Notes under the pieces: generated by a model
Database searches by the model: none
What the model was told of the DNA's origin: nothing
The model's input: only the letters and a program-made list of their open reading frames with translations
DNA from: Pelobacter seleniigenes DSM 18267
GTDB taxonomy: Bacteria > Desulfobacterota > Desulfuromonadia > Desulfuromonadales > Geopsychrobacteraceae
Length of the DNA: 64,000 nt
Assembly (NCBI RefSeq): GCF_000711225.1
Contig: NZ_JOMG01000001.1
Coordinates: 1-64,000, forward strand
Direction of reading: 5' to 3'
Program-made: the position numbers and the translations under genes
In this document: piece by piece, positions 34,644 to 45,370 of the stretch
Numbering within the stretch: position 1 is the stretch's first letter
How the letters are laid out: each line of letters begins with the position of its first letter

Positions 34644-36863
34644 TTACATGCTATCTATGATTGCGTTAAATGTTGCACTCGGCCGCATAGCCTGGCTGGC
34701 TTTAACCGGATCCGGGCGGAAATACCCACCCACATCGACCGGTGACCCTTGAGCGGAGAGCAACTCCTGGTCAATTTTTGCAGAATTTTTGGTCAGTGCT
34801 TTTGCCACCGACTCAAAACGGGACTTAAGCGCGACATCGTCATTCTGTTCAGCCAGAGCCTGAGCCCAGTACAAAGCAAGATAAAAACTGCTCCCACGGT
34901 TATCGATTTCGTTAACCTTACGGGAAGGCAGTTTCTGGTTCTCCAGATATTTACCGATCCCCTGATCAAGCGTCTTGGCCAAAACAGCAGCTTTGGAATT
35001 ACCGGTGTTCGTGGCAATCATCTCAAAGGAAGGAACCAGAGCGCAATATTCGCCCAGCGAATCCCAGCGCAGGTGGCCCTCTTTAAGAAACTGCTGAACA
35101 TGCTTGGGAGCAGATCCACCGGCGCCGGTTTCAAACAATCCACCACCCGCCAACAATGGTACGATTGAGAGCATCCGGGCACTTGTCCCTAACTCTAGAA
35201 TCGGGAACAGGTCGGTAAGATAGTCCCGCAATACGTTACCGGTCGCGGCAATGGTGTTCTCCCCTTTACGAACTCTTTGTAAAGAGAACTTCATGGCCTC
35301 AACCGGCGGCAGGATCTGGATATCCAGGCCTTCAGGAGAAAACTCGGGCAGGTATTTATTGACTTTTTTAATAATTTCAGCATCGTGGCCGCGATTTTCA
35401 TCAAGCCAGAAAACCACGGGCTCACCGGAAGCCTTGGCCCGGTTGACAGCCAGCTTGACCCAATCCTTGATCGGAATATCTTTGGCTTGGCAAGCACGAT
35501 AGATATCCCCTTTTTCGACCTTTTGTTCAAGCAAGGTCACACCTGCGGAATTGACAATCCGGATAACCCCATCGGCCTTGGCTTCAAAAGTCTTGTCATG
35601 AGAGCCGTATTCCTCGGCCTTTTGTGCCATCAAGCCGACATTGGCAACACTACCCATGGTCGAGGGATCAAACTGCCCGTTGCGTTTGGCATCCTCGATG
35701 ATTTCCCGATACATGGTTGCATAGCAACGATCCGGAACCATGGCAATGGTATCCTGAAGCTCATCCTGAAGATTCCACATTTTACCACCGTCGCGCACCA
35801 CATTCGGCATGGAGGCATCAACGATGACATCATTAGGAACATGTAGATTGGTAATATTATTACGTGAATCGACCATGGCAAGAGCAGCCTGCTCAGCATA
35901 ACAGGCATTGATATCGGCTTCGATTTCGGCTTTTTTTGCGGCAGGAAGTTTGTCCAGTTTGGCAAGGATGTCGCCAAGTCCATAATTAGGATTAGCGCCT
36001 ATTTCCTTGAGTGTTGAGGCGTGTTTTTCAAGGGCATCCTTGAAATAAACCGACACACAATGCCCGAACATGATCGGATCGGAAACCTTCATCATAGTCG
36101 CTTTGAGGTGCAACGACAGCAAGACTCCCTTTTCTTTTGCCTCAGCGGCCGTCTCAGCGTAAAATTTTCGCAATGCGGCTACATTCATGACCGAACAGTC
36201 AAGGACCTCCCCTGCCAGCAGGTCGAGTTTATCTTTAAGAACCTCTACCCCTTCAGACCCGACGAATTCAATTCTGACAGTATCGGCCTTATCCATGGTG
36301 ACGGATTTTTCTGAAGCATAGAAATCACCCTCCTCCATGTGCGCGACGCGGCACTGAGAAACCTCGGGCCAAGCCTTCATCATTTTGTGTGGGTTTTTCT
36401 GTGCGAACGCCTTAACGGAAGCAGCAGCCCGGCGATCGGAGTTCCCCTCCCGCAGCACCGGATTGACAGCGGAACCGAGAACCTTCGCAAAACGGGTCTG
36501 CAAAGCTTTCTCTTCAGCGGTTGTGGCCTCTTCGGGATAATTGGGGATGTCGTAACCTTTGCTTTGCAATTCCTTGATAGCAGCTTGCAACTGGGGAATG
36601 GAGGCACTGATATTCGGCAGCTTAATGACATTCGCCTCCGGCTTCTTCACCAACTCACCAAGTTCAGCAAGGTTATCCGCGATTTTTTGTTCAGGGGTCA
36701 GTTTGTCGGGGAAATTGGCAATGATTCTGCCAGCGAGAGAGATATCTTTGGTTTCAACTTCAATATCAGCGTCTTTGGTAAAAGCTTTAACAACGGGAAG
36801 AAACGCATAGGTAGCTAACGCAGGAGCTTCATCAATTTCTGACCAAATAATCTTAGATGCCAT
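34644..36863 (-). CDS. icd: Isocitrate dehydrogenase (NADP), monomeric type
   Basis: 739 residues, the length of the monomeric IDH family (IDH-II), which shares little sequence with the common ~420-residue dimeric enzyme. Starts [29 protein letters not shown] and contains the family stretches [25 protein letters not shown] and [30 protein letters not shown]. Oxidises isocitrate to 2-oxoglutarate, feeding KorDABC encoded downstream and providing NADPH. Preceded by a leader of about 150 bases with operator and hairpin. Confidence 0.97.
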   Translation of the reverse strand: MASKIIWSEIDEAPALATYAFLPVVKAFTKDADIEVETKDISLAGRIIANFPDKLTPEQKIADNLAELGELVKKPEANVIKLPNISASIPQLQAAIKELQSKGYDIPNYPEEATTAEEKALQTRFAKVLGSAVNPVLREGNSDRRAAASVKAFAQKNPHKMMKAWPEVSQCRVAHMEEGDFYASEKSVTMDKADTVRIEFVGSEGVEVLKDKLDLLAGEVLDCSVMNVAALRKFYAETAAEAKEKGVLLSLHLKATMMKVSDPIMFGHCVSVYFKDALEKHASTLKEIGANPNYGLGDILAKLDKLPAAKKAEIEADINACYAEQAALAMVDSRNNITNLHVPNDVIVDASMPNVVRDGGKMWNLQDELQDTIAMVPDRCYATMYREIIEDAKRNGQFDPSTMGSVANVGLMAQKAEEYGSHDKTFEAKADGVIRIVNSAGVTLLEQKVEKGDIYRACQAKDIPIKDWVKLAVNRAKASGEPVVFWLDENRGHDAEIIKKVNKYLPEFSPEGLDIQILPPVEAMKFSLQRVRKGENTIAATGNVLRDYLTDLFPILELGTSARMLSIVPLLAGGGLFETGAGGSAPKHVQQFLKEGHLRWDSLGEYCALVPSFEMIATNTGNSKAAVLAKTLDQGIGKYLENQKLPSRKVNEIDNRGSSFYLALYWAQALAEQNDDVALKSRFESVAKALTKNSAKIDQELLSAQGSPVDVGGYFRPDPVKASQAMRPSATFNAIIDSM

Positions 36864-36948
36864 CTTCTTTTCTTCTCCTTAAGGGATAAACTTTCTCCAT
36901 GAAATTTAAATCAAGCCGTTTTCTCTTCGGTTATGAAAACAAAAGGCA

Positions 36949-36971
36949 GCGGAAAGAACCACCCTTTCCGC
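36949..36971 (-). other. Leader hairpin before icd
   Basis: GCGGAAAG/CTTTCCGC with seven-base loop in the presumed icd 5' leader, about 85 bases before the ATG, followed on the minus strand by a T-rich segment. May be an mRNA stability element or a weak attenuator. Confidence 0.35.
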
Positions 36972-37016
36972 AAAACAAAAACCATGTTCTACAAAAAATC
37001 GCAGGTCTACATTTCC

Positions 37017-37050
37017 TGTATACAGTATACAAACCCCCAGGGACTGTCAA
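37017..37050 (-). promoter_or_regulatory. icd promoter with perfect 15-bp palindromic operator
   Basis: TGTATACAGTATACA at 37017-37031 is a perfect palindrome around a central base. On the minus strand TTGACA (37045-37050) lies 13 bases before it, so the operator occupies the -10 region, as at acnB. The rest of the 36864-37232 gap is AT-rich with no gene. Confidence 0.6.
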
Positions 37051-37232
37051 GAATCTTTGCATCCTGAGATAAAAAATCCCAGAAAGGGGGGCCAAACCTT
37101 AAGTATTTATTTTAGTGATATTTTTTTTGAAAATAACCAAAGAAATATCTACCCGGAAAAGCCTTTAATTTGAAAAAACTTTTATTTCAAAAATGAAGCA
37201 TACTTTCAAAAAGGGGCAGAAATCCGGCTAGA

Positions 37233-37988
37233 TCAGAATAAATTTAGAGCCCGTGCCTCCTGTCGAGCAGCGTCGATTTCTTCTTTTGTTTTATCCCGTG
37301 GAATCGTTAGGTCCTGGCCAACAAAAATTTCCTTGGGATCTTTAATTTGGTCACGATTTGCTTTGTAAATCAATGGCCAGAGCAATGGGTCATCATAAAC
37401 CTCGGGTTTGGCAGCAATCGTTGCCAAGGTCTCACCAACTTGCACTTCCACTTCATCCAACAGCTCAGGCTTTTCCGGAACTGGTTCAGGCTCTTTTTTC
37501 TTCTCAACGATCGCGGTCTTGAGCTTTTCTTTACGTGCTTCGGCCTCTTTGCGTTTGCGCTCTTCAATTTCCTGCTGTTTTTTAAGAGCTAGTTCCTGCG
37601 CTATGCGCCGTTGCCGCTCTTCTTCAAGCTGCCGTTCACGCTCAATCTGTTCAAGACGTTTCTGTTCGGCAATCCGCGTCTGTTCTTGGGTTAATTTTTT
37701 TTTGATGTCAATAGTCAAGCTCAACGCTTCTGCAGAATAGCGCTGAGCCAAATCCAGCGTTCTTTGCGCTCGTCGATAATCCTTGTCTTTCAGTTGCTGT
37801 TCAGCCGCCTGCAGAGCACTGCTGGCCAGTTGATACTCTCCAGGCGCATACTCAGCTGCACCTGAAGCATAGGCATGGGCAACAATGCTCCTGACATCTT
37901 CAAGCCTGTCAAGCGGAGGTCTTGCACAACCTCCGATGACAAGCATGATCAACATAAATATCGGCAACAGAGGTTTTAACATCTGCAT
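37233..37988 (-). CDS. LysM-domain lipoprotein with coiled coil
   Basis: 251 residues. Lipobox IGGC (Cys near 21); a helical domain like DUF4398 (APGEYQLASSALQAAEQQLKDKDYRRAQRTLDLA); a long charged coiled coil (about 95-170, rich in E, R, K, Q); C-terminal LysM domain (VQVGETLATIAAKPEVYDDPLLWPLIYKANRDQI). Lipid-anchored cell-wall binding protein, probably periplasmic face of the outer membrane. Follows aspS by 33 bases. Confidence 0.88.
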   Translation of the reverse strand: MQMLKPLLPIFMLIMLVIGGCARPPLDRLEDVRSIVAHAYASGAAEYAPGEYQLASSALQAAEQQLKDKDYRRAQRTLDLAQRYSAEALSLTIDIKKKLTQEQTRIAEQKRLEQIERERQLEEERQRRIAQELALKKQQEIEERKRKEAEARKEKLKTAIVEKKKEPEPVPEKPELLDEVEVQVGETLATIAAKPEVYDDPLLWPLIYKANRDQIKDPKEIFVGQDLTIPRDKTKEEIDAARQEARALNLF

Positions 37989-38021
37989 GTCATCTCTGTC
38001 CTGGCATCCGAGCTTTAGGAT

Positions 38022-39812
38022 TCATCCGTTCTGCTTGGTACGCAGGCGAATCCCCAATTCGCGAAGCTGTTTCTCCGCAACCTCATTGGGCGCATCTGAT
38101 AACAGACAGGTTGCCTTCTGGGTTTTGGGAAACGCGATAACATCGCGAATAGAATCGGCGCCGGTCAGGATCATCATCAGCCGATCCAGACCAAAGGCGA
38201 TCCCGCCATGCGGTGGAGCTCCAAAGCTCAAGGCATCCAGCAGGAACCCGAATTTTTCCCGGGCCTCTTCTTCACCGATCCCCAGCAGGTCAAACATTCT
38301 CGACTGCACTGCCTGATCATGGATCCTGACACTCCCCCCGCCAACTTCCGACCCGTTAAGGACCAGATCATAAGCTTGCGCACGGGCTTTGCCCGGATCG
38401 CTGTCAAGCAGCGGGATATCCTCTTCAAGCGGCGCAGTAAAAGGATGGTGAACGGCAACATGACGTTGCTCTTCAGCATCCCATTCAAGAAGCGGAAAAT
38501 CGGTTATCCAGACAAATTTATAATCTTCCTTGCTGGCCAGGCCGAGTTTCTGCCCCAGATGTCCACGCAACCGGCCAAGGGCCTCGTTGGCAATTGCTGG
38601 AGTATCGGCCATGAACAACAACAGGTCACCGACTTCGGCTTCCAGCGCAGCGTTCAAAGAGGCAAGCTCTTCGACGGTAAAAAATTTAGCAATCGGTGAC
38701 TGCCAGCCATCCTCGGTCACTTTGACCCAGGCCAAGCCTTTAGCGCCATAGATCTTAGCGAAATCGGTCAGGTCATCGAGTTCTTTCCGGGAGAATCGTG
38801 CACACCCTTTGGCATTAAGCGCTTTAACCAGCCCCTGGTTGGCGGCGACATCGGCAAAAACCTTAAACTGTGAACCGGCAACCTGTGCCGTGATATCCAC
38901 CAATTCGAGCCCGAAGCGCAAATCCGGGTTATCGACTCCGAAACGGTGCAGTGCTTCAGCATAAGACAACCGTGCGATCGGCAGGCTGACCTTGACGCCA
39001 ATAGCGGCTTGGAAAATTTCAGACACCATGCCTTCCATGACAGTCATCACATCGTCGCGCTTGACAAAGCTCATCTCGCAATCAATCTGAGTAAATTCAG
39101 GCTGGCGGTCCGCCCGAAGATCTTCGTCGCGAAAACATTTGACGATCTGAAAATAACGGTCAAAACCCGCCACCATCAACAGCTGCTTAAACAGCTGAGG
39201 AGACTGGGGCAGAGCGTAAAATTTTCCAAGATTGACTCGACTCGGCACCAGATAATCACGAGCTCCTTCAGGAGTACTCTTGGTCAGAACCGGCGTTTCA
39301 ATTTCGAGGAAACCTTGACCGTCAAGATAATTGCGAACGGTTTTGGCAACCAGGTGGCGCATCATCAGGTTGTTCTGCAACGCTGGTCGGCGCAAATCCA
39401 AAAAGCGATATTTCAAACGAATAATCTCTGCAACATCAGTATATTCGTCGAGCATAAAAGGCGGGGTCTCAGAACGATTGAGAATTAACAGTTCGGTAAT
39501 CTCAATTTCGACCTCTCCAGTTTTCATCTTGGGGTTGACCGTGCCTTCCGGCCGCGGTGAAACTTTCCCACGAGCGGCAATGACAAACTCGTTACGAACC
39601 TGCTCGGCTTTTTCATGGGAAGCGGAGTCCCGATCAGGGTCGAGGGCAAGCTGAACTATGCCCGTCCGATCACGCAGATCAATGAAGATCAAACCGCCAT
39701 GATCGCGACGCCGTTGCACCCATCCCATGACACAAACATCCTGGCCGACATGTTCAGCCGTCAGTTCACCACAACGATGAGATCTTTTCCAGTCACCAAG
39801 TTTATCGTTCAA
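38022..39812 (-). CDS. aspS: Aspartyl-tRNA synthetase
   Basis: 596 residues, bacterial type with the ~120-residue GAD insertion. N-terminal anticodon OB fold ([28 protein letters not shown]), class II motif 2 [23 protein letters not shown], and motif 3 [12 protein letters not shown]. Charges tRNA-Asp; whether it also charges tRNA-Asn cannot be told without knowing about gatCAB. Downstream of hisS, a frequent pairing. Confidence 0.97.
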   Translation of the reverse strand: MNDKLGDWKRSHRCGELTAEHVGQDVCVMGWVQRRRDHGGLIFIDLRDRTGIVQLALDPDRDSASHEKAEQVRNEFVIAARGKVSPRPEGTVNPKMKTGEVEIEITELLILNRSETPPFMLDEYTDVAEIIRLKYRFLDLRRPALQNNLMMRHLVAKTVRNYLDGQGFLEIETPVLTKSTPEGARDYLVPSRVNLGKFYALPQSPQLFKQLLMVAGFDRYFQIVKCFRDEDLRADRQPEFTQIDCEMSFVKRDDVMTVMEGMVSEIFQAAIGVKVSLPIARLSYAEALHRFGVDNPDLRFGLELVDITAQVAGSQFKVFADVAANQGLVKALNAKGCARFSRKELDDLTDFAKIYGAKGLAWVKVTEDGWQSPIAKFFTVEELASLNAALEAEVGDLLLFMADTPAIANEALGRLRGHLGQKLGLASKEDYKFVWITDFPLLEWDAEEQRHVAVHHPFTAPLEEDIPLLDSDPGKARAQAYDLVLNGSEVGGGSVRIHDQAVQSRMFDLLGIGEEEAREKFGFLLDALSFGAPPHGGIAFGLDRLMMILTGADSIRDVIAFPKTQKATCLLSDAPNEVAEKQLRELGIRLRTKQNG

Positions 39813-39907
39813 AATGTTCCTCCGAACCTAAGTATATGTGCTTTTTTAAAGCACGCTAAAAAATTATATGAACCGCTATCGACAGTGGTCAAGAATGAAG
39901 TCTGTAA

Positions 39908-41161
39908 CTAGCTGTTTTTTTCCACCAACAGGTCGACCAGCCCGGCTAAGGAGACCGGAGTCTGTGTCCCATCCGCCATATTTTTAAGTTGAGCCTGCCC
40001 GGAGGCAATTTCTTCATCTCCGAGTACCAGGGAATACCTGGCATTCAACTTATTCGCTCTGCGCAACTGTGCTTTAAGGCTCTTGCTCTGATAATCCATC
40101 TCGGCGCGCACCCCGGCTGCCTGCAATTGCGACATCAACACAAAAGCCGGATCGACCGCGGCATCGCCAAGGGCGGCAATAAAAACAACCGGAACTCGTG
40201 GTGCAATTTTCTCGCTCCCCTTAAGCAGGACCAGGCGCTCAAGACCAATGGCAAAACCGATCCCCGGCAAAGCCGGGCCGCCAAGCCCTTCGACCAGGCC
40301 GTCATAACGTCCCCCTGCAGCAACGGCATTCTGGGAGCCCAACTGGTCGGTCACCAGTTCAAAGGTCGTACGGACATAATAGTCAAGCCCACGCACCATC
40401 CGGGAATTGACTTCAAAAGGAATCTCCAGAGCAACAAGATGTTTTTGCACCTGCGAAAAATGTGTTTCACAATCCGCACAGAGATGTTCGATCATTGCTG
40501 GCGCATCCGTAGTCGCTTCCCGACAACCGGGAACTTTACAATCCAGCACCCGCAGAGGATTAACCAGGTAACGCCTTTGACATTCCGGACACAGCGCGGC
40601 CAGTCGCGACTCCAGGTAAGCCACCAGTATCTCCCGGTAAGCGGGCCTGCACTGCGGGCAACCCAGGGAATTGATCTGCAGAGAAACACTGTCAATTCCG
40701 ATAGACCTGAAATAGTGATGCAGCATTGCCAGAACCTGAGTGTCTATTTTGGGGTCTTCAACACCCAAAACCTCGGCGCCCAGTTGATGGAACTGGCGAT
40801 AGCGCCCCTTTTGCGGACGCTCATAACGGAACATCGGCCCCAGATAATAAAGCTTGGTGACCGAATCCTGATTATAAAGCCGATTCTGAATCAGAGCACG
40901 CATCACCGGCGCCGTGCCCTCGGGGCGTAGGGTCATGGAGTTCTGGCTTTTGTCGGCAAAGGTGTACATTTCCTTTTCAACAATATCCGTTGTCTCCCCG
41001 ATTGAACGGCAAAACAGTTCGGTTTTTTCGGGAACCGGAGTCCGAATCTCCGAAAATCCGTAAATTTCAAATATTTCACGGGCACTCTGCTCAAGAAATT
41101 GCCATGTTTCAACCTCTCCCGGCAGAATGTCATTCATTCCTTTGATAGCAGAAATAGTCAA
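39908..41161 (-). CDS. hisS: Histidyl-tRNA synthetase
   Basis: 417 residues, class II. Starts at TTG (TTG-ACT-ATT) with AAGGA about eight bases upstream, giving the standard N-terminus MTISAIKGMNDILP; no ATG fits. Motif 2 MFRYERPQKGRYRQFHQ, His-binding signature LVRGLDYYVRTTFE-like stretch RGLDYYVRTTFELV, and GGRYDGL. C-terminal anticodon domain present. Followed by aspS after 95 bases. Confidence 0.96.
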   Translation of the reverse strand: MTISAIKGMNDILPGEVETWQFLEQSAREIFEIYGFSEIRTPVPEKTELFCRSIGETTDIVEKEMYTFADKSQNSMTLRPEGTAPVMRALIQNRLYNQDSVTKLYYLGPMFRYERPQKGRYRQFHQLGAEVLGVEDPKIDTQVLAMLHHYFRSIGIDSVSLQINSLGCPQCRPAYREILVAYLESRLAALCPECQRRYLVNPLRVLDCKVPGCREATTDAPAMIEHLCADCETHFSQVQKHLVALEIPFEVNSRMVRGLDYYVRTTFELVTDQLGSQNAVAAGGRYDGLVEGLGGPALPGIGFAIGLERLVLLKGSEKIAPRVPVVFIAALGDAAVDPAFVLMSQLQAAGVRAEMDYQSKSLKAQLRRANKLNARYSLVLGDEEIASGQAQLKNMADGTQTPVSLAGLVDLLVEKNS

Positions 41162-41360
41162 AATAATATCCTTGTGTTGTTCTTAAAGAAAAATGTCTGT
41201 CAAATGCAAAATGCCAAGCGGACTACACAAGCTTGGAAAGATACCTTATTTTAAGGCGTGCGGAAAGAGGTCTTGCAGAAATTTGTGCTTTTTTCTTCAG
41301 CGATGAGGGCCCAAATCCCCCCGAGATTGGTGGGGTGAAACCAGTGGCAAAGCAACAAGG

Positions 41361-42740
41361 TCAATTTCTATCCGGGATATCGGCAACACTGCAGATTATG
41401 TTGCGCATACTCTTACCGGCGTACATAGCCCGGTCAGCCAGATTCAGCAATAACTCGTGGTCCGTCGCGTCAGAAGGGAATGTCGCAAACCCTGCTGTCA
41501 CCGTGACGAAACTGCGCAGGCCACGATCTTCAAGAAAGGCATGGTTTTCGATCGCTTTACGCACACGCTCAGCGACAATCCGTGCGGTTCCCGCATCAGC
41601 TTCGACCAGAATGGCGGCGAACTCATCTCCGCCAAAGCGAAAAAGCGTATCTGCTTCCCTGACACAGTCGTGCAACAATGTTCCGACTTCTTTCAAGGCG
41701 GCACTGCCGGCAAGATGACCATGCTGATCATTGATCTCTTTAAAACGATCCAGGTCGAGAAACAAGAGGGAGAACTCCAGCCCATAGCGCTGGGACCTCC
41801 TGATTTCCTGATTCAAAGCAACCTGCAAATAGCGATGATTATAGAGCCCGGTCAAATCGTCGGTATACATTAACTGTTGTGCACTTTGGTAGCGACAGGA
41901 GTTGGCAAAACCGAGGACGATCTGGTCGCACAAATAACGCAGATCTGCTTCGGTGAGGCTTTTATCAAAAGCGGCAGGTTGACCGCACAAAGCAATGACC
42001 GCCTTCAGCTGCCCATCATCCCGCAACGGCAGAAGCCATAACTCTTCCAAGCTCCAGTTTCCCATGGGGGCATGTTGCGTGAACTCCCTGGAAGGTTGAA
42101 AAAAGGAACGCTGTTCAGTAATTTCAGGTAGCAATGCCTCTATGGCGCGCAGTGTTTCCAGCTCAGCGGTATTTCGCAAATCAATCACCGCAGGAATATT
42201 ACCTGGATTGATCCTGACTGCACAGCCAACAGTCGCTCCGGTTTCACGCATCAGAATATCCAGGGATTGCGACAACAAATCTTCCAGAGCGATCAAAGAT
42301 GAAAGGGTCTGCGCATTCTGAAATAATTGCACCTGCCGACGCAATTGATCATTTTCCGTTAGCAGCCGGCGCTGCTCAAGACAGGTTTCGACCAGATGCC
42401 GCAGCTCTTCCGGATTAAACGGTTTAACCAGATAGTCGCGCGCTCCGTTTTTCAGCGCATCAATCGCCGATTCAAGGCTGGCATGACCGGTCACCAGAAT
42501 GACATCCGGAGGATTAGGCAGGGTTCGTGCGTAGCGCAGGATATCCAAGCCGTCCTTTCCCGGCATGACCATATCGGTCAGAATCAGGTCGAACTGTTCC
42601 TGGCGGATTTTCCTGATTGCTTCATCGCCGCCGGAGCAAACAGTAACGCGGTAATCTCCATCCAGCAGGATATCGCGATACAATTTTCTAAAAAAAAGCT
42701 CGTCGTCGACAATCAGAATATTCGATTGGACCGAAATCAT
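41361..42740 (-). CDS. Response regulator diguanylate cyclase (REC-GAF-GGDEF)
   Basis: 459 residues from ATG 42740 (AGGAG upstream; longer starts run into comEC). Receiver with D56 and K106, a GAF-like middle (about 150-285), then GGDEF with intact FGGDEF and the product-inhibition site RxxD (READ) five residues before it. Makes cyclic di-GMP when phosphorylated. Cognate kinase not in the neighbourhood. 49 bases after comEC. Cyclic di-GMP could act on PilB's MshEN domain (inference). Confidence 0.93.
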   Translation of the reverse strand: MISVQSNILIVDDELFFRKLYRDILLDGDYRVTVCSGGDEAIRKIRQEQFDLILTDMVMPGKDGLDILRYARTLPNPPDVILVTGHASLESAIDALKNGARDYLVKPFNPEELRHLVETCLEQRRLLTENDQLRRQVQLFQNAQTLSSLIALEDLLSQSLDILMRETGATVGCAVRINPGNIPAVIDLRNTAELETLRAIEALLPEITEQRSFFQPSREFTQHAPMGNWSLEELWLLPLRDDGQLKAVIALCGQPAAFDKSLTEADLRYLCDQIVLGFANSCRYQSAQQLMYTDDLTGLYNHRYLQVALNQEIRRSQRYGLEFSLLFLDLDRFKEINDQHGHLAGSAALKEVGTLLHDCVREADTLFRFGGDEFAAILVEADAGTARIVAERVRKAIENHAFLEDRGLRSFVTVTAGFATFPSDATDHELLLNLADRAMYAGKSMRNIICSVADIPDRN

Positions 42741-42789
42741 AAGTCTCCTATAATAATAAGAGTTTTTTATCAGCAATTCATTCCGATTG

Positions 42790-45162
42790 TCAACGGAAAA
42801 GCCCATTCTCCCAGAGGCTGAAATGCCACCCATCAGAGGCAAAAGAAGCCCGAACCGTCCCCTGTAAATCAGTTCTGAACAGAGGAATCCCCTCCTCTTC
42901 CAAATAGTTCACCAAAGACTGTGCGGGAAGATGATAGCTATTTCGAAACCCCGCCGAAACGAAGCAAGCGGCTGGCCGAAAGCGGGCAATCAATTGCCGG
43001 GTCGCGGAGTGCCTGCTGCCATGGTGAGGAAGCTTCAACAGCGATACCGGCCCGAATTCTTCCTGCAAGAGAATCCCAACCCCTTTTGCTTCCAGATCGC
43101 CGGTCAATAAAAGTCCATTATCGGGATTCAACCCGCAGAAAACAACCAGTGACGAATCATTTTCCGAGAGCCGACCGATCGCCGGCGAAAAAACTCGCAA
43201 GGGCGTCCCCAGCCCAAAAGGCAACTCTGACCAACCCGACTCAGCAACACGGAACACCCCACCGTTGCGCTGCACCGCAGCAGCAAAAGCTGCATTCAGG
43301 TTTGCCAAGGGCTTGGCGGCCCACACTTCACCGACCTTGAAATGGTCAAGAACAAACTCCAGTCCTTTGCGATGATCAGGATGATCATGGGTTAAGACAA
43401 TCGCATCCAGCCGATTAACACCAAGTTCTGCCAAAGCCGGCGCCACCAGCCGTTCGCCAACATCAAACCGCTCACTGTACAACCCGCCGCCATCAATCAG
43501 CACGGTCTGACCATGATCGTTCTGAAGCAGCAGAGATTCACCTTGCCCGACACTGAACATAGTGATGGTTAATGGAGCCGCACTGCCGCCCCTTTGAACC
43601 AGCCAAAGCCCCATTGCAAAAGAGAGCAGAGCGACCGATAGCAGCAGTGTTTTTCGGGCAGGCTGTGTAGCCACGCTACAGAGCGCAGCCACCAGCAGGC
43701 CAATACTCAAATACTGCAAACGAGAAAGGAAAACCATATGGCTGCCCAATCCCGGCAGAGCGATCAACCACTCTGAAAAACGGACCAGCACATTAAGAAT
43801 AAAACCGTCAAAAATAAATAACTGCTCGGCAACGGGTTGGCAAAAGGGCAGCACCGCCATCCCCAGCAATCCGATGGGAAGAGCGAGCAATGCAACCATG
43901 GGAACGGCAACCAGATTGGCCGGGAGGCCTGCCGGAGCCAAAAGGTGAAAATTGAGCAAAACCAGGGGCAAGGTTGCAAGGGTCGCAGCACCCGTCACCA
44001 TAAGCAGTTGCACAGGATAGCGCAGAAGGACAGACCGTCCTTTGCAGAGCTTAGAAAACCGAGGATGCCAGAAGACAATTCCGGCGGCGCCGGCAAAAGA
44101 CAATTGCCAACCGGCTTGCCACAGCAGTAGCGGGTTCAACAACAATGACAAAAATGCCAACGAAACCAGCAACTGCAATGCGTTGATATGATAGCGCATG
44201 GACAAAAACGTTGCGCCCAGCACGACCAGAGCGAAAGCCCGGCGAGTTGCCACCGCATCCCCGGTCAACATAAGATAGCCAAACAAAATCGGTACCAGAA
44301 AATAAGGCAGAACCCGCTGTGGAGGACGCCAGGAAAGAAGTCGGGGGGACGAGTGGTAAAGGCGCGAGAAAAGGGAAAACAAGCCCCAGCCGATCAATCC
44401 CAGGTGCAACCCCGAAATGGCGAAGAGATGACTGATCCCGGCGCTGGCCAGGACATCACGCTCCTGGTCGGGCATCACCCGCCCTTCCCCAAGGACAAGA
44501 GAGCGCACCAGAGCGGCATCAGCGGTCGGCATGATTGAGGTGATGAGCGTAGCCACCCTGCCCTTCCAAGCGTAGAGACACCGTAGCAATGAGTTTGTTT
44601 TGTTCCCAAGGACTTCGATTTCATCGGTATGTTTTATCCAGGCAGTCATGGCAATCCCCTGCCCAGCCAATTGTCGTGGCCAGTTGAATTCTCCGGGAGT
44701 ACCAAATAGACGCGGCTTCCGCAGCCGACTGCGTAGTCGGATCTCATCGCCGGGCAGCAGGAAAATGTTTCCCGCACCTATATACAGGCGGATCTGAAAG
44801 GGTGCTGACAACGGAAGGGCTTCGTCTCGCAGCGACACCCCGGTCACCCTCAAATCCGCCCGGGTTCGGCCGTCAGCAAGAGATTCGACCTGAGTCACAG
44901 TCGCGGTCACCACGACCCGTTTATTCAGAGCCTCAATCTCATCGACATCCTGCCGGTCTGGAAAGGCAAGTGGATAACGTAAATTGGCAAGTAGGAAGAA
45001 TAGAAAAAACAGAACAAGCGGATGAGAATTCCCGCGTTTCCAGGTCAGATAGGGGACCGCCACCAGCAGCACCAGCCCGCCAAACGGTAGGCCGAATGTC
45101 CCCAACGGAGCTAGGGCAAGCCCGAAAACAGTCGCGACAAAGGCAATATTCAACAGCTGCAT
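42790..45162 (-). CDS. comEC: ComEC/Rec2 DNA uptake channel
   Basis: 790 residues. N-terminal membrane segments and DUF4131 region, the competence domain (VRSLVLGEGRVMPDQERDVLASAGISHLFAISGLHLGLI) with multiple membrane helices, and a C-terminal metallo-beta-lactamase domain (SVGQGESLLLQ; LTHDHPDHRKGL; LPHHGSRHSA). Inner membrane channel for single-stranded DNA in transformation. Together with the type IV pilus genes here it makes natural competence possible, though no ComEA or DprA lies in the window. Confidence 0.94.
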   Translation of the reverse strand: MQLLNIAFVATVFGLALAPLGTFGLPFGGLVLLVAVPYLTWKRGNSHPLVLFFLFFLLANLRYPLAFPDRQDVDEIEALNKRVVVTATVTQVESLADGRTRADLRVTGVSLRDEALPLSAPFQIRLYIGAGNIFLLPGDEIRLRSRLRKPRLFGTPGEFNWPRQLAGQGIAMTAWIKHTDEIEVLGNKTNSLLRCLYAWKGRVATLITSIMPTADAALVRSLVLGEGRVMPDQERDVLASAGISHLFAISGLHLGLIGWGLFSLFSRLYHSSPRLLSWRPPQRVLPYFLVPILFGYLMLTGDAVATRRAFALVVLGATFLSMRYHINALQLLVSLAFLSLLLNPLLLWQAGWQLSFAGAAGIVFWHPRFSKLCKGRSVLLRYPVQLLMVTGAATLATLPLVLLNFHLLAPAGLPANLVAVPMVALLALPIGLLGMAVLPFCQPVAEQLFIFDGFILNVLVRFSEWLIALPGLGSHMVFLSRLQYLSIGLLVAALCSVATQPARKTLLLSVALLSFAMGLWLVQRGGSAAPLTITMFSVGQGESLLLQNDHGQTVLIDGGGLYSERFDVGERLVAPALAELGVNRLDAIVLTHDHPDHRKGLEFVLDHFKVGEVWAAKPLANLNAAFAAAVQRNGGVFRVAESGWSELPFGLGTPLRVFSPAIGRLSENDSSLVVFCGLNPDNGLLLTGDLEAKGVGILLQEEFGPVSLLKLPHHGSRHSATRQLIARFRPAACFVSAGFRNSYHLPAQSLVNYLEEEGIPLFRTDLQGTVRASFASDGWHFSLWENGLFR

Positions 45163-45298
45163 CCCCCCTTTTCATGCAGCTTCAACCGTCTGTTGACCCG
45201 GCGTAGTTAGCTCAGCAGGCTACGATTCATCAGCCTGTCAAGTGTGCGGATACCACTCAGAAACAAGGACGGTTTTCTGAATTAATTGATGTAATGAA

Positions 45299-45325
45299 GC
45301 CGGGAAAAGGAACACTTTTCCCGGC
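45299..45325 (-). terminator. Terminator of fbp
   Basis: Stem GCCGGGAAAAG/CTTTTCCCGGC with five-base loop, 45 bases after the fbp stop. The T-run is poor, but the stem is strong. Confidence 0.7.
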
Positions 45326-45370
45326 CATACTTGAAAAACGGCCGAACGGTCCGTTCAACAGCCACCTGGA

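Noticed and set aside
41162-41360. Promoter or RNA between hisS and the diguanylate cyclase
   Set aside because: A TTGACA occurs (minus strand, near 41200), but no acceptable -10 at a fitting distance; no stable RNA structure seen.
45200-45216. tRNA-like start (GGCGTAGTTAGCTCAG)
   Set aside because: No T-arm, no matching acceptor strand and no anticodon arm of correct size within 90 bases. A short CAGGCT/AGCCTG stem next to it explains the look.
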